Shown: piece by piece, positions 54,001-62,420 of the stretch
How positions within the stretch are numbered: the first letter of the stretch is position 1
Layout: the number at the start of each line of letters is the position of its first letter
Assembly: GCA_964404445.1 (NCBI GenBank)
Contig: CAYOJW010000001.1
Span: 872,306-936,305 of the forward strand
Direction of reading: 5' to 3'
DNA from: UBA2336 sp964404445
GTDB taxonomy: Bacteria > Bacteroidota > Bacteroidia > Cytophagales > Cyclobacteriaceae
Length of the DNA stretch: 64,000 nucleotides
Program-made: the position numbers and the translations under genes
Notes under the pieces: model-generated
Seen by the model: only the letters and a program-made list of their open reading frames with translations
Database searches by the model: none
Told to the model about the DNA's origin: nothing

Positions 54001-54490
54001 TGCTTACACCCGGTAACGGTGACCCGCTCTTATCCGTTACCGTTCCGGAGATCTGTTCTCTTGCAGAATTAACGATCAAGGGCTCAGGTTCTTTTTCAAA
54101 AACGATAACACTACTATTGACCTGCTTGTACTGTAACGATGTACCTTCAAACACCAAATCAAGAAGCACCTTAACCGTGAGCGTTTGATTTCCCAACGTA
54201 AGCGGTGAAACTTTGTCGATTTCCTGCTGCCGGTAACCGAACACCAACGTTGTCTGATCCTGGATTTTTTTAAAGAGTTGCGGAAGGGTTTCGTTATCCA
54301 GTTCAATGGTTACTTTGATCTCTTCCAACGACTGGCCTTTGCCCACGTGTGCAAACAGCATGGTCATGCTGAACAATCCGATGACGATATACACGAAGCC
54401 TGCCCGCATAAGAAATACAAGGGTTTTATGCTCACTAAAAAATGCAGCTTTCCGCCTGACCAGGCATAGCCCGGTTAAGTTAAAATGCAT
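51083..54490 (-). CDS. SusC/RagA TonB-dependent transporter with STN domain
   Basis: The 1135-residue outer-membrane protein has an N-terminal signal, an STN signalling domain (about 55-130), a carboxypeptidase-like beta domain (about 145-230, ISGTVTDKSGSPLPGVSIF), the plug (about 240-390, with IYGSRGANGVILVTTK) and a 22-stranded barrel. STN domains bind FecR, so the transporter controls its own sigma factor. It works with SusD. Substrate unknown. Confidence 0.95.
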   Translation of the reverse strand: MHFNLTGLCLVRRKAAFFSEHKTLVFLMRAGFVYIVIGLFSMTMLFAHVGKGQSLEEIKVTIELDNETLPQLFKKIQDQTTLVFGYRQQEIDKVSPLTLGNQTLTVKVLLDLVFEGTSLQYKQVNSSVIVFEKEPEPLIVNSAREQISGTVTDKSGSPLPGVSIFIKGTTTGTVSDSNGKYIIDAKDEDILVFSFIGYKSFETSPAARVIIDVIMEEDTKVLGEVVISGGYYETTDRLKTGNIVKITAKDIERQPVTSPIMALQGQVAGLDIISNGGTPGSAPRIRIRGDNSLRTQKPGTGAGNGNRPLYVIDGVPISSAGVRLLGGGELTGGNTINYDYNDNQDPLSSINPSDIESFEILKDGDATAIYGSRGANGVILVTTKQNKKSIGRTNLDVVFSTGAGRMANRVDLLSTQQYVAMRKEAFANEGLPITDYAAPDLTKWDTTRYTDWQDVLLGGTATITDIQVGISSGTKNTSFRFNTGYHKETLVTPGDFGFQRFTGSLSVNHTSNDERFRISLSANYGVSINELFTASFVTDALTLPPNAPELYDAEGNINWEIHDLGTGFLYSTWRNPVAGLLNKFRSVTRTFMTNANLSYELVPGISISTAIGMNTTDAEGLYRGRSESVQPTPGNPVRYGAAGIQNDVRSVFNIEPQVVMHKSWNDHQLDFLVGATLQRNRGSIFDIAGTEYVSNALLGSLKAAGRTVVNFDESTEYNFASLYSRLGYNFGQKYLLNLTARRDGSSRFGPGKRFGNFWSVGSAWIFTEEKLVKENLTFLTFGKIRASYGVTGSDNILDYGFYNLYDVVTEKYQGLAGSVPWALYNPDYAWEETHKLEGALEMSFFKARLSTEIAWYRNRTSNQLVQYPLPATSGFSSVSRNFDATVQNSGWEFLVRGAVITNDNWNWNMSVNLSIPQNKLIKFEGIEDSPYATIYKVGEPLSIRYLYTFKGLNSETGLYEVEDKNNDGKYNDQDRSLMNNTDKSMYGGWMNTVQYKGLEFSINFYFTKWQIQRFYGDSPGVIVNQPAWVLSRWQQPGDITSVQKYGFNDASYHYDLMKASNYNITDASFIRLRTLTIAYLFPLKWTERVKLQQAKIYLQGQNLFTLTRYEGLDPETGSGSLPPLQMLTLGLQLKL

Positions 54491-54705
54491 AACTTGGGTT
54501 GTTTTTAATGGTTATCCGATTATTAGAAACACGAGGTCGTTCGGCTGTCACCGGGCGGCCTCAAATTTTTGTAGAGGGTCGACAGTCAATGGTCGACAGT
54601 CCACAGTCGTGCGGAGTTAGTTGTCTTTCGGAGTTGTGGTAGTAAATGGTTTCATGTAGATTCTTGTTTTTAGGTTTACTTTTTAAATTCAAGCGCAGGT
54701 TCTGC
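54491..54705. other. intergenic stretch with short tandem GTCGACAGTC repeats
   Basis: Between susC and fecR. GTCGACAGTC occurs at 54578 and 54592 (14-bp period) followed by a partial CACAGTC copy. No gene or clear terminator. Confidence 0.45.
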
Positions 54706-55773
54706 TTACGGAGCAGGGTTACAACCTTCGCCTGTCAACTTCACATTTCCATCGGGTAAAATTTCATACTTCACTTTCGCCAGCGTGCTGACAACTTCCA
54801 ATACTTGTTCGAGGTTTTCACCATCGAGGAATGTAACCGTGAAGTTGCAATGCTTAATAGCATCGTTGCTGTACAATACATTTACATTATATTTTTCTTT
54901 GATGATCGCGGAAGCGACTTCCATCGTCACATTATCGAAAACCAGATAATTGCGTTTCCATTCGGTGACTTTCTCCGCATCAGTCGAAGTTTTTTCAAAT
55001 TGTTTTGTTTCGAGGTTCACCGTGAGTTGCTGATTGCGCGTAAGCAAGCCATACACATGGTTTTGATCACCGACCTGAACCCTGCCGCGTGTTACCGTAA
55101 CCTGAACTTTCTTTTCATTTGTCGCATCGATACTGAACGCAGTACCCAATACGGTTGTCGTAACATCATGTGTGATGATCTGAAATGGCTTATCGGCATT
55201 ATGTGCAATATCGAAGTATGCCTTTCCGATCAATGAAACCGTTCGCGTCTTCGTATTGAAATCTTCATGCACGGTAAGTTGGCTGCTGTCGGTCATCAGG
55301 ATGGTGCTGCCATCGTCAAGTTTCACAAAGCGTTTACCCGCATAGATCATCGGGCCTTTCGCTTGGACTTCGCTCAGTGCCTGATTTTCTGCTTCGGGTT
55401 TCAGGTTGGGCGCTGTGATGTACCAAGCGGCTATCGCAAAAATTCCTATCGCAGCTGCGGCAGCCAGCCACTTCCATGTGCTTGTTGTATTTTTTTGAGA
55501 TGCAAGATTTTGCGTCTCAAGGGTGGCAACGGGTTCGCGGTCGAGGATGTTCATTAAAATTTCCTGTTGCTTTTCGGGCGACATGTCACCATCGCCCAAA
55601 TCTGAATTGATTACATCATCGAAGCGATCCTGAAACCTGTCGCCATAGCCATCAATGACCATCTTACGCAGCTCAGCCTTTTCAGCATCGGTGGCACGCC
55701 TCTCGAGAAGCATATCCATCAGGTATTCAAAGCGGGCGTTGCGTTCGATGTTATTGCCGTGGTCGGAATTCAT
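54706..55773 (-). CDS. FecR family anti-sigma factor
   Basis: The 355-residue membrane protein has a cytoplasmic anti-sigma part (1-85), one membrane helix (about 95-115, WLAAAAAIGIFAIAAWYI) and a periplasmic FecR domain with FVKLDDGSTILMTDSSQLTV and VLGTAFSIDA. The C-terminal part (KYNVNVLYSNDAIKHCNFTV) is STN-like. It relays the SusC signal to the sigma factor upstream. A palindromic repeat is inserted in frame just before the membrane helix. The ATG at 55773 is chosen over longer frames. Confidence 0.92.
   Translation of the reverse strand: MNSDHGNNIERNARFEYLMDMLLERRATDAEKAELRKMVIDGYGDRFQDRFDDVINSDLGDGDMSPEKQQEILMNILDREPVATLETQNLASQKNTTSTWKWLAAAAAIGIFAIAAWYITAPNLKPEAENQALSEVQAKGPMIYAGKRFVKLDDGSTILMTDSSQLTVHEDFNTKTRTVSLIGKAYFDIAHNADKPFQIITHDVTTTVLGTAFSIDATNEKKVQVTVTRGRVQVGDQNHVYGLLTRNQQLTVNLETKQFEKTSTDAEKVTEWKRNYLVFDNVTMEVASAIIKEKYNVNVLYSNDAIKHCNFTVTFLDGENLEQVLEVVSTLAKVKYEILPDGNVKLTGEGCNPAP
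55497..55518. repeat. GAGATGCAAGA/TTTTGCGTCTC repeat inside fecR
   Basis: A 22-bp copy of the element seen at 40078, with two changes. It lies in the linker of fecR before the membrane helix and is translated in frame as part of LETQNLASQK. Confidence 0.55.
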
Positions 55774-55928
55774 GTTCAGGTTCAGAATTTTCGTTGGTCG
55801 CTGCCGGATGCCTGATATTTCCACCTTTGGAAACCGGGTTACGGTGCGGTTAAATAGTAAGTACCGCCACGTGACCCAAGGGGGCAGTTATGGCGCAAAA
55901 AATTTCAGAATATTTTAAAAAGCCGCGA

Positions 55929-56519
55929 TTACTCGCAGAAAAGGCCGATTATCAAAAATAAGCCTGAGCCGATGTGCGGCTTCAAAAACTTACGGATCGA
56001 GTGAAGTGCCCGCTTCATGTGCGACTTTACAGATAACGTAGTGAGGTCAAGTCGGGTCGCGATTTCTTTGTGGCTCAGGTGTTCCTCGCGCGCAAGTGTA
56101 AATACCTTGCGTTGGATTTGCGATAACTGCTGAACGGCATCTGTCAATAACTTTTCGTATTCCTGCGAAACGATTTCTTTATCGGTAGTCTGATCGATGT
56201 TCACAATGCGGGAGAACTCTTCATTGGCAGCATCAACGTATACCTGATGCCGGTAAACTTTATGCACCTGGTTACGAACCATTGCATAGATGAACGGTTT
56301 GAAGTTCAGTATGTTTGTCATTTCCGTTCTTCGCAACCAAACATCCATAAAAACTTCCTGAACAACCTCTTCTGCCTGCTCGCGTGTATCGAGAAACCGT
56401 AGTGCTGTTCTGTAAATCTGCGGACGGTATTCATTGTATAACTGGATGTACGCAAATTCGCTGCCCTGCGCTAAAAGCGTGAGTAATCGCTTTTCGTCAT
56501 GTAGTCTCTGCAACGACAT
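55929..56519 (-). CDS. ECF sigma factor
   Basis: The 196-residue factor has region 2 (YNEYRPQIYRTALRFLDTRE, AEEVVQEVFMDVWLRR) and region 4 with HTH (LTDAVQQLSQIQRKVFTLAR, SHKEIATRLDLTTLSVKSHM). It is first in the sigma-FecR-SusC-SusD arrangement and is held inactive by FecR until substrate binds SusC. The C-terminus is slightly hydrophobic. Confidence 0.95.
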   Translation of the reverse strand: MSLQRLHDEKRLLTLLAQGSEFAYIQLYNEYRPQIYRTALRFLDTREQAEEVVQEVFMDVWLRRTEMTNILNFKPFIYAMVRNQVHKVYRHQVYVDAANEEFSRIVNIDQTTDKEIVSQEYEKLLTDAVQQLSQIQRKVFTLAREEHLSHKEIATRLDLTTLSVKSHMKRALHSIRKFLKPHIGSGLFLIIGLFCE

Positions 56520-56925
56520 CGGGGCAACGTTATACAGGATTCGATGAAACGAAGGAGGGAAAGATTTACGGGAAAGTCAAGTTGAACATATTCCGTTCAA
56601 CGTTTAAAGTGTGTCTATGTTAATCGGTATAGAACCTGATTGGATTATGCGATTACAATACAGAAAGCAGTATCGATTTTATATAAAGAATTGTGTACTC
56701 GAGTACCAGCTTTCAACAATTAATCGTTGTTGCACGTATGCATACCCGTTATATTTGACAACGTTAAAAGTAGTTTAGTTTATTACCGATACAGTAGCAG
56801 GGATGCCGGACGGGTATCCCTGTTTTTTTAAGCCTGTCGATACGAACAGCAACCGATTCATAACCGATTTTTTCCATGCATAATCCATTACAGGCTACCT
56901 TGAACGATCATCAAAATCGTTTAAC
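56520..56925. other. intergenic stretch upstream of the sigma gene
   Basis: No gene. It should hold the sigma factor promoter. A perfect palindrome GTACTCGAGTAC lies at about 56695-56706 and a terminator hairpin at 56798-56829. Confidence 0.4.
56798..56829 (+). terminator. terminator-like hairpin
   Basis: CAGGGAT/ATCCCTG arms followed by a T-run on the plus strand. No plus-strand gene lies directly upstream, so it may end a small transcript or antisense RNA. Confidence 0.6.
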
Positions 56926-57129
56926 ATGAAGAATGGAATCAAAGCACGGCCTTATACGCACAAGCAACTGGCCGCTATGTACGGTGTATCGTGGGTGACA
57001 TTTCAAAATTGGATGAAGCTCATTGAAAAGAAGATCGGAAAAAAGATCGGTCATTTCTACACAACCAAGCAGGTAGTAGCCATATTCAGCAACCTGGGAT
57101 TACCCGAGGTCGATTATTTCGAACCCTAA
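56926..57129 (+). CDS. small helix-turn-helix protein
   Basis: The 67-residue protein has an HTH (YTHKQLAAMYGVSWVTFQNW) and a second helical part (YTTKQVVAIFSNLGLPEV). It resembles the 66-residue protein at 23.8 kb in layout. It may be an excisionase-like DNA-binding protein for the neighbouring integrase. It is transcribed towards the integrase genes but convergent with the 76-residue gene. Confidence 0.65.
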   Translation: MKNGIKARPYTHKQLAAMYGVSWVTFQNWMKLIEKKIGKKIGHFYTTKQVVAIFSNLGLPEVDYFEP

Positions 57130-57136
57130 TCGGGTT

Positions 57137-57367
57137 CTATTCAAATTCAACTTTTACTTCTTCATACAACTTTCCAGGATCGAGCTTCAGTTTTTCGGTA
57201 TAACTGCGTTGCTGTGCTACATGGATGATCCAAGCCTTGATTTCTTCAGGCTTATTATCCATGAGCCAGAAGAGTGTTTTTTTATCGATAGGATCGAGTT
57301 TAAAAAACTCCGAAACGTTTTCGTTTTTCACGGGTGCAAATGAAAATGAAAGAATCGAGGGTGTCAA
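57137..57367 (-). CDS. small unknown protein downstream of integrase
   Basis: The 76-residue frame starts with TTG (no upstream ATG) and has FFKLDPIDKKTLFWLMDNKP and KAWIIHVAQQRSY. No family is recognised. It follows the first integrase by 17 bp on the same strand. The uncommon start lowers confidence. Confidence 0.45.
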   Translation of the reverse strand: MTPSILSFSFAPVKNENVSEFFKLDPIDKKTLFWLMDNKPEEIKAWIIHVAQQRSYTEKLKLDPGKLYEEVKVEFE

Positions 57368-57384
57368 TAGGAGTTTGTCCTATG

Positions 57385-58632
57385 TCAATGATTGTAGCTG
57401 ACGGGATCAAGTTTTTCGTCCAAATCCAATGTGTCTTTGCTGATACGGGTGTCGGTCATTTCTGCATAAATCTGGGTTGTTTTCAAATCGCGGTGGCCTA
57501 ACATGCGGCTTACGGTCTCAATCGGAACCTGGTTCTCAAGCATGATGGTAGTGGCAAAGGTGTGCCGTGCTACGTGGCTGGTTAACTTTTTCTTTATGCC
57601 GCAAACCCTGGCGACCTGCTTTAATGCATCGTTGTAATTTTGATTTGATAACACGGGAAGGAGTTTGTTTTTAGCGAGACACTCAGGGTGCTCGCGATAT
57701 TTTTCAATGACCTGTAGCGGAACTGAAAGCAGCGGAACATTTTCTTTCGAGTTATGGGATTTGCTGCGGGTCTTGATGATCCATTTGCGACCGTCAACAC
57801 CTACCTGAACGTTTTCGGGCGTTAATTCGCTCAACTCTTTGTAAGAATAGCCGGTGTAGATAACAAACAGGAAGCAATCACGAACTTCATCAAGGCTTTG
57901 ATTCGCGATGTTTTTCGCTGCCAATTTCTGAATTTCCGAGGTATCAAGCCGAACACGGTTGGTTGGTACCAACACGCATTTAAAAGTCCTGAACGGATTT
58001 GAAGTAATGTACTCGCGGAGGACAGCGTAATCCATGAACTGCTTTAAATCTTTCATCCGCTTCATGCCGGAATTCTGTGAAAGGTTTTTGACCGTGCGGA
58101 GATAGTGGTAAAGATCTTCTGCGAAGTATGGCCTCATGGATGTTAATGCCATGTCGGCTGTTCGGAATTTCAGCCTGATGTAATCCCTGCAAGAGTCGGC
58201 CAATTGTTTCCATTTGAAAGTACGGCTCATGGTGAGGGTTCCGCTCCTGGCACGTTCAACCTGGATAGCATGAAACTGGTGCAGCACGCTTAAGAACATA
58301 TACTGATCTTCCGGGGTACTTATGCCCAGGAAACTTTTTTTAACATCATACGCTGTGACGAAATCACGACTTTTTGCCAGCGACTTGAAATGCTTCTTTA
58401 AGCTAAACTTGATCTCGAAAATACGTTTGGTGATTTCGGTTGCATCGGGACTGTTTTTATTCGGAAGTCCGAGGCCTGTACGCCAGTGTTCCGGCATGAT
58501 ATGTTTACCGGTTGAGCATTCGGCCCGCATACCATCAATGGTAATTCTTGCCCAGATCGGTGCCAGGCCTTTACTGTTTACCTTCGTACGATTTAACCAA
58601 AAAAGAATACTCAGCTTTTGATTGACGGCCAT
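57385..58632 (-). CDS. tyrosine recombinase 1 (IntDOT-like)
   Basis: The 415-residue integrase has an N-terminal arm-binding part, a SAM-like core-binding domain (about 110-210) and the catalytic domain with H-x-x-R (TSHVARHTF), a His in LGHRD and nucleophile Y in TTQIYAEM. The first catalytic Arg is replaced: YTGYSYKEL has Ser, as in IntDOT-type enzymes of Bacteroidota. It may belong to a second or older element nested in the island. The N-terminal start is at ATG 58632. Confidence 0.92.
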   Translation of the reverse strand: MAVNQKLSILFWLNRTKVNSKGLAPIWARITIDGMRAECSTGKHIMPEHWRTGLGLPNKNSPDATEITKRIFEIKFSLKKHFKSLAKSRDFVTAYDVKKSFLGISTPEDQYMFLSVLHQFHAIQVERARSGTLTMSRTFKWKQLADSCRDYIRLKFRTADMALTSMRPYFAEDLYHYLRTVKNLSQNSGMKRMKDLKQFMDYAVLREYITSNPFRTFKCVLVPTNRVRLDTSEIQKLAAKNIANQSLDEVRDCFLFVIYTGYSYKELSELTPENVQVGVDGRKWIIKTRSKSHNSKENVPLLSVPLQVIEKYREHPECLAKNKLLPVLSNQNYNDALKQVARVCGIKKKLTSHVARHTFATTIMLENQVPIETVSRMLGHRDLKTTQIYAEMTDTRISKDTLDLDEKLDPVSYNH

Positions 58633-58753
58633 TGAATAAGCTTTCTGTTTGGCCGCGAATTAAGATGAGAAAGCGTTATTAAAACAAATGGGTACAAAAT
58701 GCTTACTCTAATGTGTTGAAGGTGAGAAGGGAAAAAGTTTAACTTTAGTCTGC

Positions 58754-59584
58754 ATGGAAGAACCCGATGAACTTGATCAATACATTGACAGCCTGATCCA
58801 CCAAGAGCTCGGAAGGTTGTTAGAGCACGATATCAATCCATACACCTGCCAATTTCTGAGGTTAAAGTCCGATAAGAATTTAGAACCCTTTGCATCAGGG
58901 GTATTGGCCGAGCTGGGCAGTTCATGCTATATACTTACGGCTTCGCATGTTATTGAGGATTGGTCAAATGATAACAAGTTATTTATTGAGATTGAAGGAG
59001 ACGCTCACATATCTGTTGCAGGAAAAGCATGCGGCACAGAAATGGAAAGAGAAGAGAAGCTGGATATCGCTTACATCAAACTTAAAGATGCCATTGTTCC
59101 CATATTAAGGCGGTGGTATAAGTTTCTACCGCTTGAAAGATTTTTATATCATCGTAAACTTCTCCATGAGCCGAATTATTGCGCGTATGGTTTCCCGGTT
59201 GCCAATCCCAAGAACGAGAAAGGCAAGACAGCAGGTGCCGGATACTTTGTTGTACCCAATCAAGACAAGGTTTTCGAGCATTACGGATTTAACCCACTAT
59301 CTCACTACGTTCTTGAAATGCAGGGCAAACCGATTAACATAAAGACAGGACAAGCCGAAAAGCTGCGGGTTGAGCACTACGGTTTAAGCGGAGGCGGATT
59401 GTGGTACACAAAAATCGAATGTGATGACGACTGCAACATTACTTCGGAAGCTTACCTGATCGGCATTATGATGGAGTTCAGGAAAGGAAAATATTATTCT
59501 TTGATTGCCAATCGTATAGAAACGGTGCTGGCCGCGCTGCACCATAATGAAGGGTTGGATGTAAAGTCGGTTAAAAGGGCGTAA
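58754..59584 (+). CDS. cytoplasmic trypsin-like serine protease
   Basis: The 276-residue protein has a trypsin-like triad: H65 (ILTASHVIE), D104 (KLDIAYIKL) and S212 (YGLSGGGLW). It has no signal peptide or membrane segment, so it probably works inside the cell, which suits a defence or regulatory role in this accessory region (inference). A TTG...TAACTTTA promoter-like pair lies just upstream. It is divergent from integrase 1. Confidence 0.8.
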   Translation: MEEPDELDQYIDSLIHQELGRLLEHDINPYTCQFLRLKSDKNLEPFASGVLAELGSSCYILTASHVIEDWSNDNKLFIEIEGDAHISVAGKACGTEMEREEKLDIAYIKLKDAIVPILRRWYKFLPLERFLYHRKLLHEPNYCAYGFPVANPKNEKGKTAGAGYFVVPNQDKVFEHYGFNPLSHYVLEMQGKPINIKTGQAEKLRVEHYGLSGGGLWYTKIECDDDCNITSEAYLIGIMMEFRKGKYYSLIANRIETVLAALHHNEGLDVKSVKRA

Positions 59585-59683
59585 ATAATAAAAAAGAGGA
59601 GTTTTGAGTAGGAGTTACTCCTATAACTGAATAGTGGATATTATTCAGTTCTGTAATTTCCATTACAATTAATCCCCTATACC

Positions 59684-60376
59684 ATGAAATCAAAATCCAA
59701 AATTTTAAAGTTTTTCTCCAACACTTTACCAATTATGGTAATGACGTTAGCCATGTCAGTTATAATTTCTTGCTCGAAACAGTCACAACAAAACATCGAT
59801 GAGACTAAAGTCACAACAAAATCAGACACACTAGAGCGGAGGTTTTTTGATAAAGGAGTGATAGATGACACTCTGAGTTTAAACTTACTTGAAACTAAAA
59901 ACCTAAGTACCAAGCTAACTGATGATTCCTATAGATATTTACGTTATGACAATTACTGTCCCGATCAGTTTTCGTGTGTTGTGCCTGGTGCTTGCTACTA
60001 CCGCTTAACGAATGTTCACCCAACCAAAACTATCGCAGGTTTTGTAAGGAAAAGTTATCCGTATAACAATCAAACATTCCATGAGGATGTTCCCTTTACA
60101 CTAGTTAAAGGTAACTGGCAACATTTCGGATGTCATTACGTAAGTACAACTCAACCGATACGATTTACCATTTATGCCAGGTATGTTGAACAGGTGGCAA
60201 ATCCTATCGTATTAAAAAACAAAAGCACAGTTGACGAAACGTGTACCTGTGGAATATATTCAGAAGGTTCATTTATTTGCTATGAGAATATCCTATATCG
60301 CTGCATTTCAGACCCGGGCAGCAATGCATGTTATTGGTATAATTGGGGAACCGCATGTACTACAGCATTCTTTTAA
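59684..60376 (+). CDS. cysteine-containing lipoprotein, unknown
   Basis: The 230-residue protein has a lipoprotein signal (about 1-30, ending VIISC) and a mature part with several Cys (DNYCPDQFSCVVPGACYYR, CTCGIYSEGSF, CYWYNWGTAC) that may form disulfides. It is probably anchored to the envelope. No family is recognised. It follows the protease gene by 99 bp and ends at a strong terminator. Confidence 0.65.
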   Translation: MKSKSKILKFFSNTLPIMVMTLAMSVIISCSKQSQQNIDETKVTTKSDTLERRFFDKGVIDDTLSLNLLETKNLSTKLTDDSYRYLRYDNYCPDQFSCVVPGACYYRLTNVHPTKTIAGFVRKSYPYNNQTFHEDVPFTLVKGNWQHFGCHYVSTTQPIRFTIYARYVEQVANPIVLKNKSTVDETCTCGIYSEGSFICYENILYRCISDPGSNACYWYNWGTACTTAFF

Positions 60377-60402
60377 TATGTAACCAACAAGTATATTAAG
60401 TC

Positions 60403-60432
60403 AAGAAAGAGCCGAGTATGCGGCTCTTTCTT
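60403..60432 (+). terminator. strong terminator after the lipoprotein
   Basis: Perfect 12-bp arms AAGAAAGAGCCG and CGGCTCTTTCTT with a 6-nt loop. It covers the first possible start of the next frame, so that start is unlikely to be real. Confidence 0.85.
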
Positions 60433-61467
60433 ATGAATCTAACCCCCTATTACATGAGTTTACAACCCTTTATTCACGCATTGCATGATAAGAACCAGAC
60501 ACCGGCTGAGAAGTTCAATGCGTTTCAAATTTTTGTTCCGTACTATGATCAACTTAAAACAGCCGTATTAGGATCACGGACATTCACCGATCACCAGCTG
60601 TCCGAACATATCTTTAGAAGCACATGGACCCAAAGTCAGGGAAAGATAATTTTCGAAAAGCAATTATTTGCCGCACATCAAACTTTATCCCGGATCGCTA
60701 TCAAGGTTTCCGCACTTAACTTCAAAGAATATGAATTTTTGCTGACGATGTTAGCCTACGATCTTTATGAGATCATTGCTCATGCTGAATTAAACTACAG
60801 GAATACCAGACTTAACTTCGAACTGGGTAGCCGTGATGAACAAAATGCACGGGAAATATTTGACATCAGTAGATCGCTGCTTCATTTTGGATCTATTAAC
60901 ATAGAACGATTTTACCAACGCGAAGTTATTCCCGTATCGGTGTTCCTTCTGCGACAAACTATTGAGGTGTACGGGAAAAGAACACTCGGGTTTTACAGGA
61001 TCACGGAGCCGTCAGGCAACCGCGCCAAAATCTCCACCCAAGTGGCATGGGATTTTATAAAACAGGAATCTCTGAAATCAAATCCCCGCATCACGTTACG
61101 TGTACCGGTTGATGTTGTCAGGCGTGTTGAAACCTGGACTAATATGTACGTTCACACTGGTAACATCCCGGATATTTACCTGATTGAAAATGCCATACAA
61201 TTTATTTGGCCGCTGATCTTTCCGCAGAACAGCACCGAAAGAAATTATAGGAATCAGGCCGTGTTCGCTGGCACAGCAATTATCCGTAACTATACTTCCG
61301 TTAAACGCGATTTCGAACTATTTATCAATGGTGAGCCTCAAAGCAAGCTGAAGAAAAAATGGATCAAGATTTTACTATTCCTCAAGCTGAGAAAAAGAAG
61401 ATCAAAGAAACTTGTGGATTGGATGCCTATTGAGAGGGTTGATGCAACGATTAAAGATTTGGGATGA
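60433..61467 (+). CDS. hypothetical helical protein
   Basis: The 344-residue protein is largely helical (KVSALNFKEYEFLLTMLAYD, RVPVDVVRRVETWTNMYVHT) and ends with a basic stretch (KLRKRRSKKLVDWM). No named domain is recognised; a HEPN-like fold is possible but the R-x4-H motif is not clear. The ATG at 60433 is chosen because the upstream ATG at 60418 is inside the terminator hairpin; ATG 60454 is also possible. Confidence 0.55.
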   Translation: MNLTPYYMSLQPFIHALHDKNQTPAEKFNAFQIFVPYYDQLKTAVLGSRTFTDHQLSEHIFRSTWTQSQGKIIFEKQLFAAHQTLSRIAIKVSALNFKEYEFLLTMLAYDLYEIIAHAELNYRNTRLNFELGSRDEQNAREIFDISRSLLHFGSINIERFYQREVIPVSVFLLRQTIEVYGKRTLGFYRITEPSGNRAKISTQVAWDFIKQESLKSNPRITLRVPVDVVRRVETWTNMYVHTGNIPDIYLIENAIQFIWPLIFPQNSTERNYRNQAVFAGTAIIRNYTSVKRDFELFINGEPQSKLKKKWIKILLFLKLRKRRSKKLVDWMPIERVDATIKDLG

Positions 61468-61568
61468 GGGATTTTAAATTTGTATGTTTAAAAGCTTTCA
61501 CTGTCCATTTACGATTGCTGAAAGATAGTGTGGCGGGTTGTACTGAATGGCTGATTCATATTATTAAC

Positions 61569-62276
61569 TTAAATCTTTTTAGCACTGTTAATTTTTGCTG
61601 TCACAGAATCAATATCCTTAATCCATTTTATTAAGTCAGGATCACACCAGCTTAAAACATCTTTAATCATTACATGGATAGCTTCTGCGTTAGAAAGATC
61701 GATTGAATTTCCATTGAAGCAAACAGGCTCATTGTGATACACCCTGTTTCTGAATAACCGGACTTTATTCAATGTATCAGCGACTTCTCTTCTGCCATGA
61801 CCTGAAGGAAGGTTGGTAAAAATTTGTATAGGTCTTCCCAAAAGAATGCGGTAATAAAACAATTCAAAAAGTTCAGTCCAGAATCCGAAGGTCTGCTCTG
61901 AAATAATCTTCCCACTCGTTACAGGAACTCCAGATCTTCTAATACGTGCCTCCGCTTTTATTACTTCGCGCTTTATAAAATCATTGGTTTCCATTCTTCC
62001 AGTTCGGTGATTCCTATACCTTAACGAAGGGTTTACCATAAAACCCGTTTTCTGATTTATGATCCAATCCGGATCGGTAAAATGAGCTGATAGGATGGCA
62101 TTTATCCTGTTTCTCAATGTTACTTCCAAAACTGCTAAAAGCGGTAAAAAAGCCTGAGAAACCTTTAAATTAGCCTTGTAAAGCTTTATTGCCCTACTTT
62201 TACGGTTTCCAGCAGCCAGTAGATAACGGTCTATCCTGGGGGCTGAAATAAAGTGTTTTATTCGTTCGTATCGCAT
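61569..62276 (-). CDS. Abi-type HEPN protein (abortive infection)
   Basis: The 235-residue protein resembles Abi_2-type proteins, with VTLRNRINAIL in the first part and a HEPN catalytic motif R176-x4-H181 (RNRVYH) in the second. HEPN proteins are RNases used in abortive phage defence. It lies next to integrase 2 as cargo. No adjacent antitoxin is seen, so it may be self-regulated or silent until infection. Confidence 0.8.
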   Translation of the reverse strand: MRYERIKHFISAPRIDRYLLAAGNRKSRAIKLYKANLKVSQAFLPLLAVLEVTLRNRINAILSAHFTDPDWIINQKTGFMVNPSLRYRNHRTGRMETNDFIKREVIKAEARIRRSGVPVTSGKIISEQTFGFWTELFELFYYRILLGRPIQIFTNLPSGHGRREVADTLNKVRLFRNRVYHNEPVCFNGNSIDLSNAEAIHVMIKDVLSWCDPDLIKWIKDIDSVTAKINSAKKI

Positions 62277-62388
62277 GAAATTGGCGGGCCAGAAACAACT
62301 ATTTTACTATAATTTTCGTATATTTGTATTGTGATGCTTGATCAAGCCTCTTTCTCTTTCGGGAGAAACGTAATCAAGTAGAAGAAAT

Positions 62389-62417
62389 AAAAAAGGGCTG
62401 TTTTCAGCCTTTTTTTA
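62389..62417 (-). terminator. terminator between integrase 2 and the Abi gene
   Basis: GGCTG/CAGCC arms with A-run before and T-run after; usable in both directions. It lies just downstream of the integrase 2 stop codon. Confidence 0.7.
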
Positions 62418-62420
62418 TGC

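Noticed and set aside
58633..58753. Third attachment site between the two integrases
   Set aside because: No copy of GATCCCGCTGG or another tRNA-like end was found there.
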